Positions 55,361-64,000 of a stretch of 64,000 nucleotides of DNA are shown in pieces. The translations under genes were made by a program, and so were the position numbers. Source of the DNA: Turritopsis dohrnii (lineage: Eukaryota > Cnidaria > Hydrozoa > Anthoathecata > Oceaniidae); the NCBI GenBank assembly GCA_027922465.2, contig BQMF02000385.1:310001-374000 (forward strand), in the 5' to 3' direction. The notes beneath the pieces are model-generated. The model did not search any database, was not told the DNA's origin, and worked only from the letters and a program-made list of their open reading frames with translations. How positions within the stretch are numbered: the first letter of the stretch is position 1; each line of letters opens with the position of its first letter.

Positions 55361-56593
55361 TCATTTCTCTCTGTTAAACTTGAAACATTTTATAACGGAC
55401 TTCACGGAAGCACGTAGATGTTTTAGACTTGAGATAAAGCTGATTGGTCGAAATAATGAACTGGACAGAATGGATAAAATGGACAAGTCCCTCATGATAT
55501 GGACCAAATCGCAATTGCATGCGGAGCACACATTCATGTAGATCATCATCACACATGTGGGTAGGTATGTACACACGAACACAAGCAACATTAGTAAGAA
55601 CGTCCTGGTAGCTTTCTTTTGAACGTTCATCCGTGGACTAAGATTGTCAACAATACTATTGGAGCGTGTTTCTGAGCGATAGCCAAAAGTCGAGAGAATA
55701 GATGATACTGTGCTACATCTTCTTTTTCTTTCATTTTCGACATTTTCAGGCTTTAAGCTGAAGATGCTTAATTTTCTCGAGTTTTCTCGAGTCGTTTCGG
55801 GTTCGTATTTTTGTCGTGCGTTCTCGAGTGCAGCTTTCATTAAAGTTGTAGATGATAAATTTCGTTTAGCCGGCGGGATCTTCAATTTTTCAGACGGTTG
55901 ACGATTTTCTTCTCCGACATCTGTAATGTCAATAAAGCTGTCCGTGTAGATTTTCGAACCTGTTGTCGGCGCCGTAGATTTTACTTTAACACAATCGGTA
56001 TGCAACGGGGCTCGAAATTTATAAATCAATGTTGTGAGAATCATTGAAAAAACAGCCATGGTCACATTCACTGTGGAAAATATAGCTAGTTCTTTAATGA
56101 AATGTAACTTGAAATAAGGTATTGTAAATAAAATACCAAATGGCCAAGTCATTGCTATGACTGCATTTTCCGTCTGACGTTTGACACCTTTGTAATATCG
56201 TATTGGAAACGTCAAAGCTGCCGTACGATCAATGCATAATAACGTCATAGTTAGCAATGCGACAGCGTCGGTGATAAAAACCGACAAATGAAGTAAATAG
56301 GCGTCTATGACGGTTATTTTGACTTTCAATGCTTCCTTGATATGAAAGCTGACGGATGTAGGATTGGCGATAATGCCAGTAAATAGGTCAGCAAAAGCGA
56401 TATTGAGGAGCAACTTATAAAATATGCTGTGGTATTTCGTCTTCTTCTCACGGAAAATACAACTGATTATCAGTAGATTCAAAGGCACCGACGTAAGCGT
56501 CAAAAATGCCGATGACGCGGCGGAAAATACTGATAGTGACGTCATATTATTAACTGTTCCACACTTGTCGTTGATCTGGGAGAGCTGAGCCAT
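55361..56593 (-). CDS. Orphan class A G-protein-coupled receptor (410 aa), paralogue of the preceding
   Basis: It aligns along its length with the receptor at 53144-54253: DKCGTVNNMTSLSVFSA at the N-terminus, VPLNLLIISCIFREKK, LLLNIAFADLFTGI, LLCIDRTAAL (DRY as DRT), MTWPFGILFTIPYFKLHFIK, VNVTMAVFSMILTTL and FVCTYLPTCVMMIYM, with TM7 ILSSSLFRPISFI. The third inner loop is longer (about 140 residues), rich in Lys, Arg and Ser. The start is taken at the second Met (56593), which matches the paralogue; an in-frame ATG at 56629 would add 12 residues. The TM3-loop 2 Cys pair is again missing, and the third outer loop has CSACNC. Confidence 0.88.
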   Translation of the reverse strand: MAQLSQINDKCGTVNNMTSLSVFSAASSAFLTLTSVPLNLLIISCIFREKKTKYHSIFYKLLLNIAFADLFTGIIANPTSVSFHIKEALKVKITVIDAYLLHLSVFITDAVALLTMTLLCIDRTAALTFPIRYYKGVKRQTENAVIAMTWPFGILFTIPYFKLHFIKELAIFSTVNVTMAVFSMILTTLIYKFRAPLHTDCVKVKSTAPTTGSKIYTDSFIDITDVGEENRQPSEKLKIPPAKRNLSSTTLMKAALENARQKYEPETTRENSRKLSIFSLKPENVENERKRRCSTVSSILSTFGYRSETRSNSIVDNLSPRMNVQKKATRTFLLMLLVFVCTYLPTCVMMIYMNVCSACNCDLVHIMRDLSILSILSSSLFRPISFISSLKHLRASVKSVIKCFKFNREK

Positions 56594-56629
56594 CTTTGTT
56601 TTAACTAAATATAACTGAACATGTCTCAT

Positions 56630-58095
56630 TTGATCTGGTGACTAATACCTTTATTCCATAAAGGCAACAACATTCCTGGGAATGAGATTTTGAGCGAAGA
56701 AGAAACCTCAAAAAAAAAAGAAAAGATGTCCAGTTATAGTCTAATCTGCTTCCGTAGATCATACAGTGACAATGACAAAAGCAAATTGAAAAACTTGGTT
56801 ACAATTAAAAAAATCGCAAAGATTTCTGAACTCGTTCTACCCAACAACGAGGGTCTGCAAATATTGTGTTATACTTGCAGGTTTTTGGAAGAAGATCGGA
56901 AGACCTTCGATTCACAATCAACATGGATAAGTAACTACACGAGTAAAAGAAAGAAACAAACAAACAAAGAAAAATGAAAAAAAGCATCAAAACAAAGTTT
57001 TTGTCATCCTCACTTTTCCACTTTCCACCTGCCACAAGAATTTGATTAACTTTTCATTATGTTGGTAAAGCTAAATATTTGCTAAACACGAAAAAGCGAA
57101 GGGAATAAAAACTGAAAACTTGTTTTTTCAGGTGTGGGTATGGAGAGTACTCAAAACTCTCAACAAACCGACGATTAATCATCGTAAAGATTTTTAAAAT
57201 TTCTACTAGCTTGTTTTGAACAACAAACATCAGATCTTCTAAGCCACTACAAACATGTTCCTGTATGTCCCCGACAATGTGTCCCTGTATTATTTTTTCC
57301 CCTTAAAATTTCATTTTAAATTTCATTTTAAATTTCAAAAATCTTGATAAGCTTTTGCACTTTAACTCTGAAAAATCTCTCGATACATGCTGCGATAAAA
57401 TTCAAGCCTCTATAACAACCGAAACACGAAAAAGCTCTCTTCTTTGTTTCTTGAATGTCAAATGAAATCGACACAAGCATACGTAAGTGTCGCTTGGTGA
57501 AAATCAGTTTCAAATGTAGCAAACAATTGAACAATAAAACAGGAGAAACCAACTCATTTGTTTTGAAAAAGCTGTGTTTATTTTTGTTGTTAGAAAGTTT
57601 TTTTCAACACACTTTCACAAAAGAGAATCGAAAATACTTGGGGTTTGTTAATGAGAAATCTGCTCATTCACCCACGAATTGTTATACCACTCAATTCACA
57701 CGGCTATGATATTATTCCCTGCAGTGATAAGACCAAAAATCAAAGAAAAATACCTTTTTGAGATCCTTAACTCAAAATTATGTTTCTATAATATGTTAGC
57801 TTCTGATTTCCTAGATGTCTAAGCTGCATTAGAGAAATTACAACGGTGTTGAGAATTTTTACCCATCTCTTCTGTAAAAAAATATTCCACATAATCGATT
57901 ATATAATACGTTTAAAAAGTTTTTCCATTAATTCTATAAATTAGAATTTAGATAAGTATTATGTGGTACAATAATATTTTTTCGCATTATACAAAAATAT
58001 TTTTGGAAACATTTTTAAAAAAATTATTTACAATTTGATCATATTTTAATTTTCTTGCTACAGTAAAAAAATTTAATGTAAAAAACACAGGTCTA
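56630..58095. other. AT-rich spacer, no gene supported
   Basis: The frame 56690-56977 (Lys-rich, with one CYTC) lacks family similarity and ends in simple AAAC/AAAG repeats, so it was not called. A few short direct repeats (TTTCATTTTAAA) occur near 57308-57340. The 3' UTR of the minus-strand transporter gene is expected at the right edge. Confidence 0.35.
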
Positions 58096-58924
58096 TTATT
58101 CTTCAGTGTATGTTTTAGTTGTCAGATAGCGTTGTTTGGAAAGTCTTTTTGCTTCTTGTCGACAATACCACCATAGATAGATCGGATGAACAGCACCGAT
58201 GATGCTTAGCAACAAGAGTAACATGTTTGTCTAAAATTAAAGATACATTCTCTGCAGTTATCTTCCTCAATTAAAGATACATTCTCTGGAGTTATCTCTC
58301 TCAATTGGTATTTCCCATTATTAATTTATCTCAAAAAATGAACGTGGCAAAATCATTAAAAATAATTAAAAAATAATCAAAAATAATTAAAAAAAAAAAC
58401 AAACTAAAAGTATTGTAAGAGTACGGTGTGTATCAAAATATTGGAAACAAAAATTTTTAACTTCATATAATTCAGCAAATTGTTATCGAAGCTAGGATAA
58501 TTTGTTTATTTGTTTCCGAATTTTGTTTACCAAGACCAAATTGGAAATTTTACTTACCCAAAACGGATTGCCGAGCAGAACATTTGATGTAAATTCAAAG
58601 AGTGCGTATTGCAGTACTCCGAAACAACCACCGATAAATATCCCAAGACCGTATAAAGTGCCGAATTGTGATGCCGGAAAACTTGATAAAAAACAAACAG
58701 AAAATGCATAAGATATCAAACATACAACACATATATATTTGGATACTGACAAAAATTAGTGAAATGAAATTTTTCGGGTTACATCTTATTTTCTGATATT
58801 GTTTCTACTGTAAATAAATAAATAAATAAATAAATAAGTAAATAACGTACGCTATCCCCATATATGAACCATGGTTTGCATATAAGAAACCACGCACAGT
58901 TGTGTACAGTACATACGATGCTAT
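58096..58924 (-). CDS. SLC43-like membrane transporter, last three exons
   Basis: Minus-strand exons 58924-58851, 58681-58558 and 58230-58096 join with GT-AG borders and matching phases (2, 0) and end in TAA. The product has VRGFLYANHGSYMGIA, then FPASQFGTLYGLGIFIGG, CFGVLQYALFEF and LLGNPFW, then LLLLSIIGAVHPIYLWWYCR and a short basic tail. The F-P-x-x-x-F-G-T-L-x-G followed by G-x-x-x-L-x-Q-x-x-L-F and N-P-F-W fits the C-terminal helices of SLC43 amino-acid transporters (major facilitator fold, plasma membrane). The 5' exons are not between 58925 and 59446 and must lie beyond the Harbinger element, outside the window. SLC43 is the best guess; another MFS family remains possible. Confidence 0.65.
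58811..58845. repeat. (AAAT)n microsatellite
   Basis: About eight TAAA units lie in the short intron between the SLC43-like exons 58851-58924 and 58558-58681. Confidence 0.85.
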
Positions 58925-59275
58925 CTAAAAGAGAAAACAATGAGTACGGCTAAACCTTTAATGTCGCAGAAAAAAGAATTTTATCTACAGTGTGTTTCAA
59001 AAATACGGCTACCCAAAAAAATTATTCACTGTAGCGTTTGACATTATTGTTAAAATAAAAAAAAGTTTTATACCAAAAGAAAGAGAAAGAGAAGGGCTAT
59101 CCAACAACATTAAAATGACATCGAAATGTTAAATATTTCAGAAGTTATAAGGGATTTTATCCGACATTTTATTAGTCTGATTTTTTATGATCAATTAACA
59201 CTTCGCTACAGTGAACAATTTTTTTGGGTAGCTGTATTTTTATAGTAAACTATAAAAAACGTAATATAGTGAACG

Positions 59276-59362
59276 TATAGTAAACTCTCTCTAATTCGAA
59301 TACCCAAGGGACCGACAAAGCATTTGATTTATGGAAAGGTCAAATTAGAGAGTTTCGTTTAC
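59276..59362. mobile_element. Pogo/Tigger-type MITE, shortened
   Basis: AGTAAACTCTCTCTAATTCG, ACCCAAGGGACCGA and CAAATTAGAGAGTTTCGTTT are the family modules of 17122-17286. The ends are imperfect. Confidence 0.55.
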
Positions 59363-59458
59363 AAAGAGTGTGTTCATCTAACAATTTGAAAGCATAAAAC
59401 TTCTCGGTTAAAGCTTCTTAAAATAGTCTGAAAGAACGAGACGTTAAGGCCGGCGCAA

Positions 59459-59640
59459 ATGCATCCAACATTTCATCCAACATCGTAAATTTCTCATGTT
59501 GGATGAAATGTTGGACGCATTTGAGAAGTTTCAAAATGTATGAAAATTTCAAAAAGAAGAAAAAAATCGTGTTGGATGATGTTGGATGAAGTTTGATCGC
59601 TATCAAACATTTCATCCAACATTTTCGGCAAGATCAAAGG
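59459..59640. repeat. Subterminal ATCCAACAT repeats of the Harbinger element
   Basis: CATCCAACATTTCATCCAAC occurs at about 59461 and, inverted, at about 59497. Further copies lie around 59571-59588 and 59606-59622, with CCAACAT again near 59700. Arrays of this kind next to Harbinger ends are candidate sites for the Myb-like protein or transposase. Confidence 0.7.
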
Positions 59641-59863
59641 AAGCTTCCGAATTTCTCTCGCTATTTTTCATGTTGCATACATTTGAGGCAATTTTCGTCC
59701 AACATATCAAAATAGTCTCTGCGCTGAGTGCAAAAGGCATTGAGAAGGAGCGTTTTTCGAATCTTTTTTATTGTTTCGAATGTTTTTTTTGACAATCGAA
59801 TGTTACAAAACAAAAGAGAGCTTTCATTGAAGAACGTGAGTGGGATATTAATAAAAAAACAAA

Positions 59864-60088
59864 ATGAGCTCATCTTCAGAGAGTGAAACAAACGAATATC
59901 ACGAAGGTGATACCTTCAGAAAACACAAGAAGGAATTAGCAAAGAAGAATGAAGAAGCTGAAGAGATTACCCAAAAGTCGTCAAAGAAAGAAGGAAAATC
60001 AAGCAAAAATTCAAAAGCAAAGGCAACTAAAGATTGGACAGACGAGGAGATCACCGTGCTAATTGAAATATTCTCGCTTCCGAGCTAA
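59864..60088 (+). pseudogene. Harbinger MADF/Myb-like gene, 5' part (interrupted)
   Basis: The ATG at 59864 opens an acidic, then Lys/Ser-rich leader followed by DWTDEEITVLIEI, the first helix of a Myb/SANT-like or MADF domain. After 60070 the sequence enters the inverted repeat of an inserted element and stops at 60086-60088. Rejoined to 61998, the codons run VLIEI then LEANPCLWNIYD, a proper MADF motif. The gene was therefore intact before the insertion. Confidence 0.75.
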
Positions 60089-61997
60089 TTGCAAATCGGG
60101 CAAAATCGGAAGAATCGGAGTCTCTCATACGCATGCGCTAGTTGCTGCAGTGAAAACAAACCGATTCACTGCAGTGAATTTCCTAGAAAATGAGCGCTGT
60201 TCTTGCTAGAAAACCTATTTCTGGCACTTTTTCTGCTGGCATTTTATATATGAGGTGATAGAAAATTATTGGTGCATAAAGAGGATAGAAATAGACAGAT
60301 TACCTAGCTACTGCCGTTCGTATTTGATGTCATTTTGACTTTGACTTTTTGTATCGTGCTTCTATGTTTCCTGACTATACTGTATCTGTACTCTTATGCA
60401 CTTGACTGTACTATTGTGCAGTGCATGTTAGTGTTTAATCACTGGGGGTAGGATATGCACAGCAATATCGGTCTACCTGCTGGATGATTATCACAACCCA
60501 AGACACGTATATATGTTACGTACAAAAGAAAATTCCTCAATTCTCAATTTCTCTCATATGTTTATATGCATGCACTCCAATCATATTATAGGGAGTACAG
60601 TTGTATTTTTATCAGTTGTATTTTTTATTGGGAAATGAAATAATATCTTGACAAAAAAAGGCTTTTCTCTTATTGTCTGCATATATTTTTTTAATAAGAA
60701 ATCTACCGAAGTGTCTAGTTCTAAATGTTTCTGAAAGTATGTTTTTATTTATTAAAGTTTGCATTTAGTTTATTTAATTCTTTTTATAATAATGATTTTA
60801 GAGAAAAATTAAATAGAGAACATTTTGTTGTGAAATTTTTACTACGTAGTTCTAGGTTAAAAAAAATTTAGAGAAATATACAATCATTTAAAAATAATTC
60901 TTGAAGTCTTGATTTTTTGAAGATTTTACATGTACACGTTTTTTTTGTAAAGACATAAACACTCTTCAGTTTTTGTGCAAGCACTGCAATAAAAAAGATA
61001 AGCATAAAAGTTTGTTCTCTGTGGCATTCCTCTCAATAAGGCAAAAATTCTTAGTGTATGATAAGAAACCCTTAAGAAACTTTTCTAGTAAATTTAGGGT
61101 AAATCTGTAAGAAACTGGCTAGAGACCCAAAAGCTTAGTTTCTTATAAAAAAAAAACGTGTAGGTTTTATTATTTTAAAATAAATATTTATACAGGATGA
61201 CTATTACAGTACTAAAATACTGCTATCATATAGGTCCTGTTTACGTACAAGAATACAAGCATTAAAATAATCTAAAGGATAAGAAATAAAAGATATTTTA
61301 TTGTATACACATATAAACACTTAAGATTTAAAATATTCCTTGACTTTCGATTTAAAAAATATGAACCAGATTTTTCAGTTTTATTTTTTTATTTTCAGGT
61401 GCTTTCAGGTAGGTTTGCTTATAAAAAACTGTGTACTGTCAGATGATCTGAAAATACTTAATATTTCATTTATATTTATATACCTAGCATGGCATTGTCT
61501 TAGTTTGAGCCAAATAAATACAAATAAATATGGCCATCATGTCAGAAGAAAGATCTCCATAGTATACAGCTTTGCTAACCCTATGGCAAACTTTCAAGGT
61601 TTCTAGAACACTAAATGCATCTTTTCTTGATCCTTCCCTACCAGCATTCCACATTAGATGGCTTTTTTTACACAAAGTGGTCTCTACAAAGGTTAACATT
61701 TACACTGGTTGGATTCCAGGGGGTACCATCCTTTGTTACACGTTTGCATGCAATAATCCATCTTTTTCTCCTTTCTGGATCTTTATTTGGAAAACGATAG
61801 AAGCCAGGCTTTTTTTCCATCATGTTGTGGTTTGTGCATCCATATGCAGCACAACTTAAAGGCATTTTAAAGTACCTCAAAGCAATAAACACGCGTTCAT
61901 CAGTGAGCTTTCACCGACGAAATGAGGTTTGTTTTCACTGCAACGCGAGTTGCTATGGCAACAACAGCGAATCCGATTTTTAGCTCGGAAGCGAGAA
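60071..61997. mobile_element. THAP-bearing inverted-repeat element inserted in the Harbinger MADF gene
   Basis: Ends TTCTCGCTTCCGAGCTAA and its complement. The arms stay similar for about 110 bp (AAATCGG, then GCAGTGAAAACAAACC in both). At the junction the target reads GAAATA/TTGGAA with at most a 2-3 bp duplication (AT or ATT, depending on where the ends are set). A THAP exon lies just inside the right end (61668-61865). The middle (60190-61480) is AT-rich and empty. A THAP protein with an AT-like short duplication suggests the ISL2EU group, but this is tentative. Confidence 0.7.
61668..61865 (-). pseudogene. THAP-type zinc finger exon, truncated
   Basis: From the ATG at 61865 the minus strand gives MPLSCAAYGCTNHN, GFYRFPNKDPERRKRWIIAC and NVNLCRDHFV before TAA. 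This holds the THAP C2CH pattern: C-x4-C, then C-x2-H after the invariant Trp. The THAP fold normally continues HFVSGKPSN; here a TAA sits in place of the Ser codon and the next codons are KKPSN, so the stop looks like a later mutation. Beyond it the frame decays. THAP domains bind DNA and are used by several transposase families. Confidence 0.75.
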
Positions 61998-62768
61998 TTG
62001 GAAGCAAATCCATGTCTGTGGAATATTTACGACCCATCTTATTCGAAGCGAGATGCCAAAGAAATAGCCTACTCAGAGATTGCCACGACTTTGGACACTA
62101 CCATCACTTCCATCAAATCTAAAATAAACGGTTTACGAGCCCAATTGGGGAGAGAAATAGTTAAAGAGAAAGCAACCCGTAGCGGACAAAGTACAGATGA
62201 ACTTTATCGTAGTAGTTGGCCGCATTACGACAAATTGGCATTTTTAATTCCTGTGATCAAAACTGATAAAAGCAGAGATACTATGAAAAGAAAAAGAAGT
62301 GTAGATGATGAGAAAGAATGGTCTGATAAAGAACAAGAAAGTATATCAGCACCACCAAAGAGGAAGACCCTGGCGGAAAAAAAGCTTGATTTGCTGACGA
62401 AATGCACAGAAGCGATAACCTCCAAAGCGACCGCTGCCAAAGATGTACAACCACCACCACCACCTCCAAGTAACCCAAAGGTTTCCCACTTTACTTTATA
62501 CATAGATGAGAGATTGTCACAGTTACATCCACGAACAAGAAGAATGACTGAAAAGCGTATATCGGACATCATATTTGAGGCTGAAATGTCGATGGATTCA
62601 CAGGGGTACAATAATCGGGACATGCCACAACCTTTTATTGCTCAACATTTGCAGCCTCGTACTCCTGGCAGTCAACGCGAAGCACAAGCTCATGGTGCTT
62701 TTCAAAACCCACCATTTTTTAATGGTCAAGAAGGTGAAACCTACATGGACATGTTAAACAATAGTTAA
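61998..62768 (+). CDS. Harbinger MADF/Myb-like gene, 3' part
   Basis: The open frame begins upstream at 61929 in the inserted element's arm, but family sequence starts at 61998 with LEANPCLWNIYDPSYSKRDA. It continues AYSEIATTL, SIKSKINGLRAQLGREI, YRSSWPHYDKLAFLIPVI (MADF domain), a Lys/Glu-rich linker with two basic stretches, a run of Pro, and a C-terminal BESS-like segment (SHFTLYIDERLSQLHPRTRR). It ends at TAG/TAA 62766-62771. In Harbinger transposons this protein binds the transposon ends and carries the transposase into the nucleus. The first MADF helix lies at 59864-60070. Confidence 0.75.
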   Translation: MEANPCLWNIYDPSYSKRDAKEIAYSEIATTLDTTITSIKSKINGLRAQLGREIVKEKATRSGQSTDELYRSSWPHYDKLAFLIPVIKTDKSRDTMKRKRSVDDEKEWSDKEQESISAPPKRKTLAEKKLDLLTKCTEAITSKATAAKDVQPPPPPPSNPKVSHFTLYIDERLSQLHPRTRRMTEKRISDIIFEAEMSMDSQGYNNRDMPQPFIAQHLQPRTPGSQREAQAHGAFQNPPFFNGQEGETYMDMLNNS

Positions 62769-62884
62769 AAATCTTTTTTTAAATATATGATGTATATTTT
62801 CTCTTTGGACCAGTAGACATAAACTAACAACAACATTAAAGCATAAAGCAAACATTAGTCTATTTTTCCATTTTGTTCTTTCAA

Positions 62885-63994
62885 TTAACAATACTTCCAT
62901 TGCCAATCGACTGCCCCATCATTTACAAAATATTCCATAAACTTGTTTCTTACTGATTTTGCATCCAAAGAAGCGTTGTGACCAGTTTGAGGAACTTCTA
63001 AAGAATAAAAGGTTTCCGTAGGTCTTTCTGAGAAGCGCCATTCCCCCTCTGCAATCTCTCCATCCTCCAATAGGTTATCGGCAAGCGTAGGTGAACGGTA
63101 GACATTGGCAGAATTCGAACTTTTGATTAGCATATTATGGAGTGTGAGTGCAGCGAGGATAATATTTTCTACGTATTTCGGCTCTAGGTTACTAACGGTA
63201 AAAAAGATTCTCCATCTGTTGGCCACAATTCCAAATAGGTTTTCTGAAATCCGGCGAGCTCTAGAATGCCTATAATTGTAAATTCGTCTTTCCTCGTTCA
63301 AGCCCTGTTGGGGAAAAGGTTTCATCATGTATCTTTTAAGAGCAAAAGCTTCGTCGCCGAGAATGACAAAAGGAGCGTTTTCACCATTAGGCAACTTTTC
63401 ATCATCTGGAAGCTCTACGGACCCATCTTGTATTCCTTGCAGTAGAGTGGTTTTGTTCCAGATTCCTGAATCATTAACCCTTCCATTTGACCCAACATCG
63501 GCGTAAATGCATTCATATTCGGGACCAGCAATAGCCATCAAAATTACCGAATGTGTGTGCTTGTAGTTGTAAAAGAAAGAGCCAGCATTTTTAGGTTTCT
63601 GAATCCGAACGTGCTTTCCATCGATAGCACCAAGAGCGTGTGGATAGTTCCAACGCTCCTCAAATTTTTTCGAAATTTCCAGCCATTGTGCTTTTGTACT
63701 GGGGACTTTTATGTAATCAGATGTCAAACGCTCAACTATAGCGTTACAGCAACCTTTAACAATATATGAGATTGCATTTAACGATATACGGTACTGAAAA
63801 CTCAACGAACTCAAAGTTTCTCCTGTCGCTAAATACCTGAGAGTTAATGCAAGTCTCTCATCTGCTTCAATGGGCAAAGTTCCGCCTAGTCTTTCTTTAG
63901 GGGATATTAAGTCACCTATTTTATGTAGAATGAATTCGAAATCACGGACATCCATCCTAAACATTTCTCGGAATCCTTTCCTATCCTCCAGCAC
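62885..63994 (-). CDS. HARBI1-like PIF/Harbinger transposase, apparently intact
   Basis: The product is 369 residues from the ATG at 63994, with no stop or frameshift; it may extend past the window edge. An N-terminal helix-turn-helix region (residues about 40-85, SLSFQYRISLNAISYIVKG) precedes a DDE_Tnp_4 nuclease with LGAIDGKHVRI (Asp125), YADVGSNGRVNDSGIW, FVILGDEAFAL (Asp214) and SRARRISENLFGIVANRW (Glu251). ALTLHNML follows. These are the catalytic residues of HARBI1-type enzymes, which cut and paste DNA into TWA targets. The intact triad suggests recent activity. The ORF faces the MADF gene tail to tail. Confidence 0.9.
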   Translation of the reverse strand: MLEDRKGFREMFRMDVRDFEFILHKIGDLISPKERLGGTLPIEADERLALTLRYLATGETLSSLSFQYRISLNAISYIVKGCCNAIVERLTSDYIKVPSTKAQWLEISKKFEERWNYPHALGAIDGKHVRIQKPKNAGSFFYNYKHTHSVILMAIAGPEYECIYADVGSNGRVNDSGIWNKTTLLQGIQDGSVELPDDEKLPNGENAPFVILGDEAFALKRYMMKPFPQQGLNEERRIYNYRHSRARRISENLFGIVANRWRIFFTVSNLEPKYVENIILAALTLHNMLIKSSNSANVYRSPTLADNLLEDGEIAEGEWRFSERPTETFYSLEVPQTGHNASLDAKSVRNKFMEYFVNDGAVDWQWKYC

Positions 63995-64000
63995 AAGTTC

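Larger units (their letters stand above)
59447..64000. mobile_element. Autonomous-type PIF/Harbinger element (right end outside the window)
   Basis: The left end AGGCCGGCGCAAATGC follows TTA (59444-59446), the target expected for PIF/Harbinger. Subterminal ATCCAACATTTCATCCAAC repeats in both orientations fill 59459-59640. It encodes a MADF/Myb-like protein on the plus strand (59864-60070 continued at 61998-62768) and a transposase on the minus strand (62885-63994), convergent and 116 bp apart. This two-gene content is the standard Harbinger make-up. A 1.9-kb element interrupts the first gene. Confidence 0.75.

Noticed and set aside
56690..56977. 95-residue Lys-rich ORF just upstream of the second GPCR
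   Set aside because: There is one Cys pair only, no conserved pattern, and it ends in simple A-rich repeats; kept as uncalled.
61929..61997. Upstream 23 codons of the MADF frame from 61929
   Set aside because: They translate the inverted repeat arm of the inserted element, not the MADF protein.
62225..62623. 132-residue minus-strand ORF opposite the MADF gene
   Set aside because: It is the antisense of a strongly supported coding region and of its proline run.

Overview
This is eukaryotic, metazoan DNA. It is AT-rich, its genes are split by GT-AG introns, and more than half of what can be identified is transposable-element sequence. The combination of a MORC2 orthologue, an Mnt-type bHLH-zipper gene, orphan class A GPCRs in tandem, an SLC43-like transporter, and PIF/Harbinger, hAT, pogo/Tigger, Penelope, CR1-like and DIRS-like elements suits an invertebrate, most likely a cnidarian. 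The species cannot be fixed from the sequence alone.

Layout. 1-3.3 kb: one possible first coding exon on the minus strand (908-1062), AT-rich spacer and a MITE. 3.3-8.1 kb: a decayed CR1-like non-LTR retrotransposon with a 2A-like motif, PHD finger, endonuclease and reverse transcriptase, split by a 1.2-kb hAT-type insertion. 8.6-12.7 kb: further RT fragments, then a TA-flanked inverted-repeat element carrying a second MITE and a 5'-truncated Penelope element. 14.4-16.1 kb: three exons of an Mnt/Mxd-type bHLH-zipper repressor (plus strand), with CACGTG-bearing tandem repeats in its 164-bp intron. 16.8-24.8 kb: pogo-type MITEs, a wrecked Harbinger element (MADF gene and transposase, convergent) invaded by a Penelope element, an RT 3' fragment, and an unusual inverted-repeat element packed with ATTGCGCAAT palindromes around a small helix-turn-helix ORF.

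26.3-41.1 kb: a MORC2 orthologue on the plus strand, resolved here into 27 coding exons that join to 974 codons in frame. Its introns hold a near-identical 1.83-kb tandem duplication with an older third copy, several foldback elements and MITEs. A 48-bp in-frame minisatellite repeats the end of exon 22 together with its splice donor. 41.1-53 kb: MITEs, endonuclease/RT remnants split by a Tigger element, hAT elements and a DIRS-like remnant. 53.1-56.6 kb: two intronless paralogous GPCR genes (minus). 58.1-58.9 kb: the last three exons of an SLC43-like transporter (minus), whose 5' part must lie past the Harbinger element. 59.4 kb to the end: a young PIF/Harbinger element with a MADF/Myb-like gene facing an intact-looking transposase. 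The MADF gene is interrupted by a 1.9-kb THAP-bearing element with its own inverted repeats.

The host genes are MORC2 (chromatin silencing ATPase), Mnt-like (E-box repressor), two GPCRs and the transporter. They do not form an obvious functional cluster; the transposon nesting history and the repeat-driven changes to MORC2 and Mnt are the most informative parts of the window.
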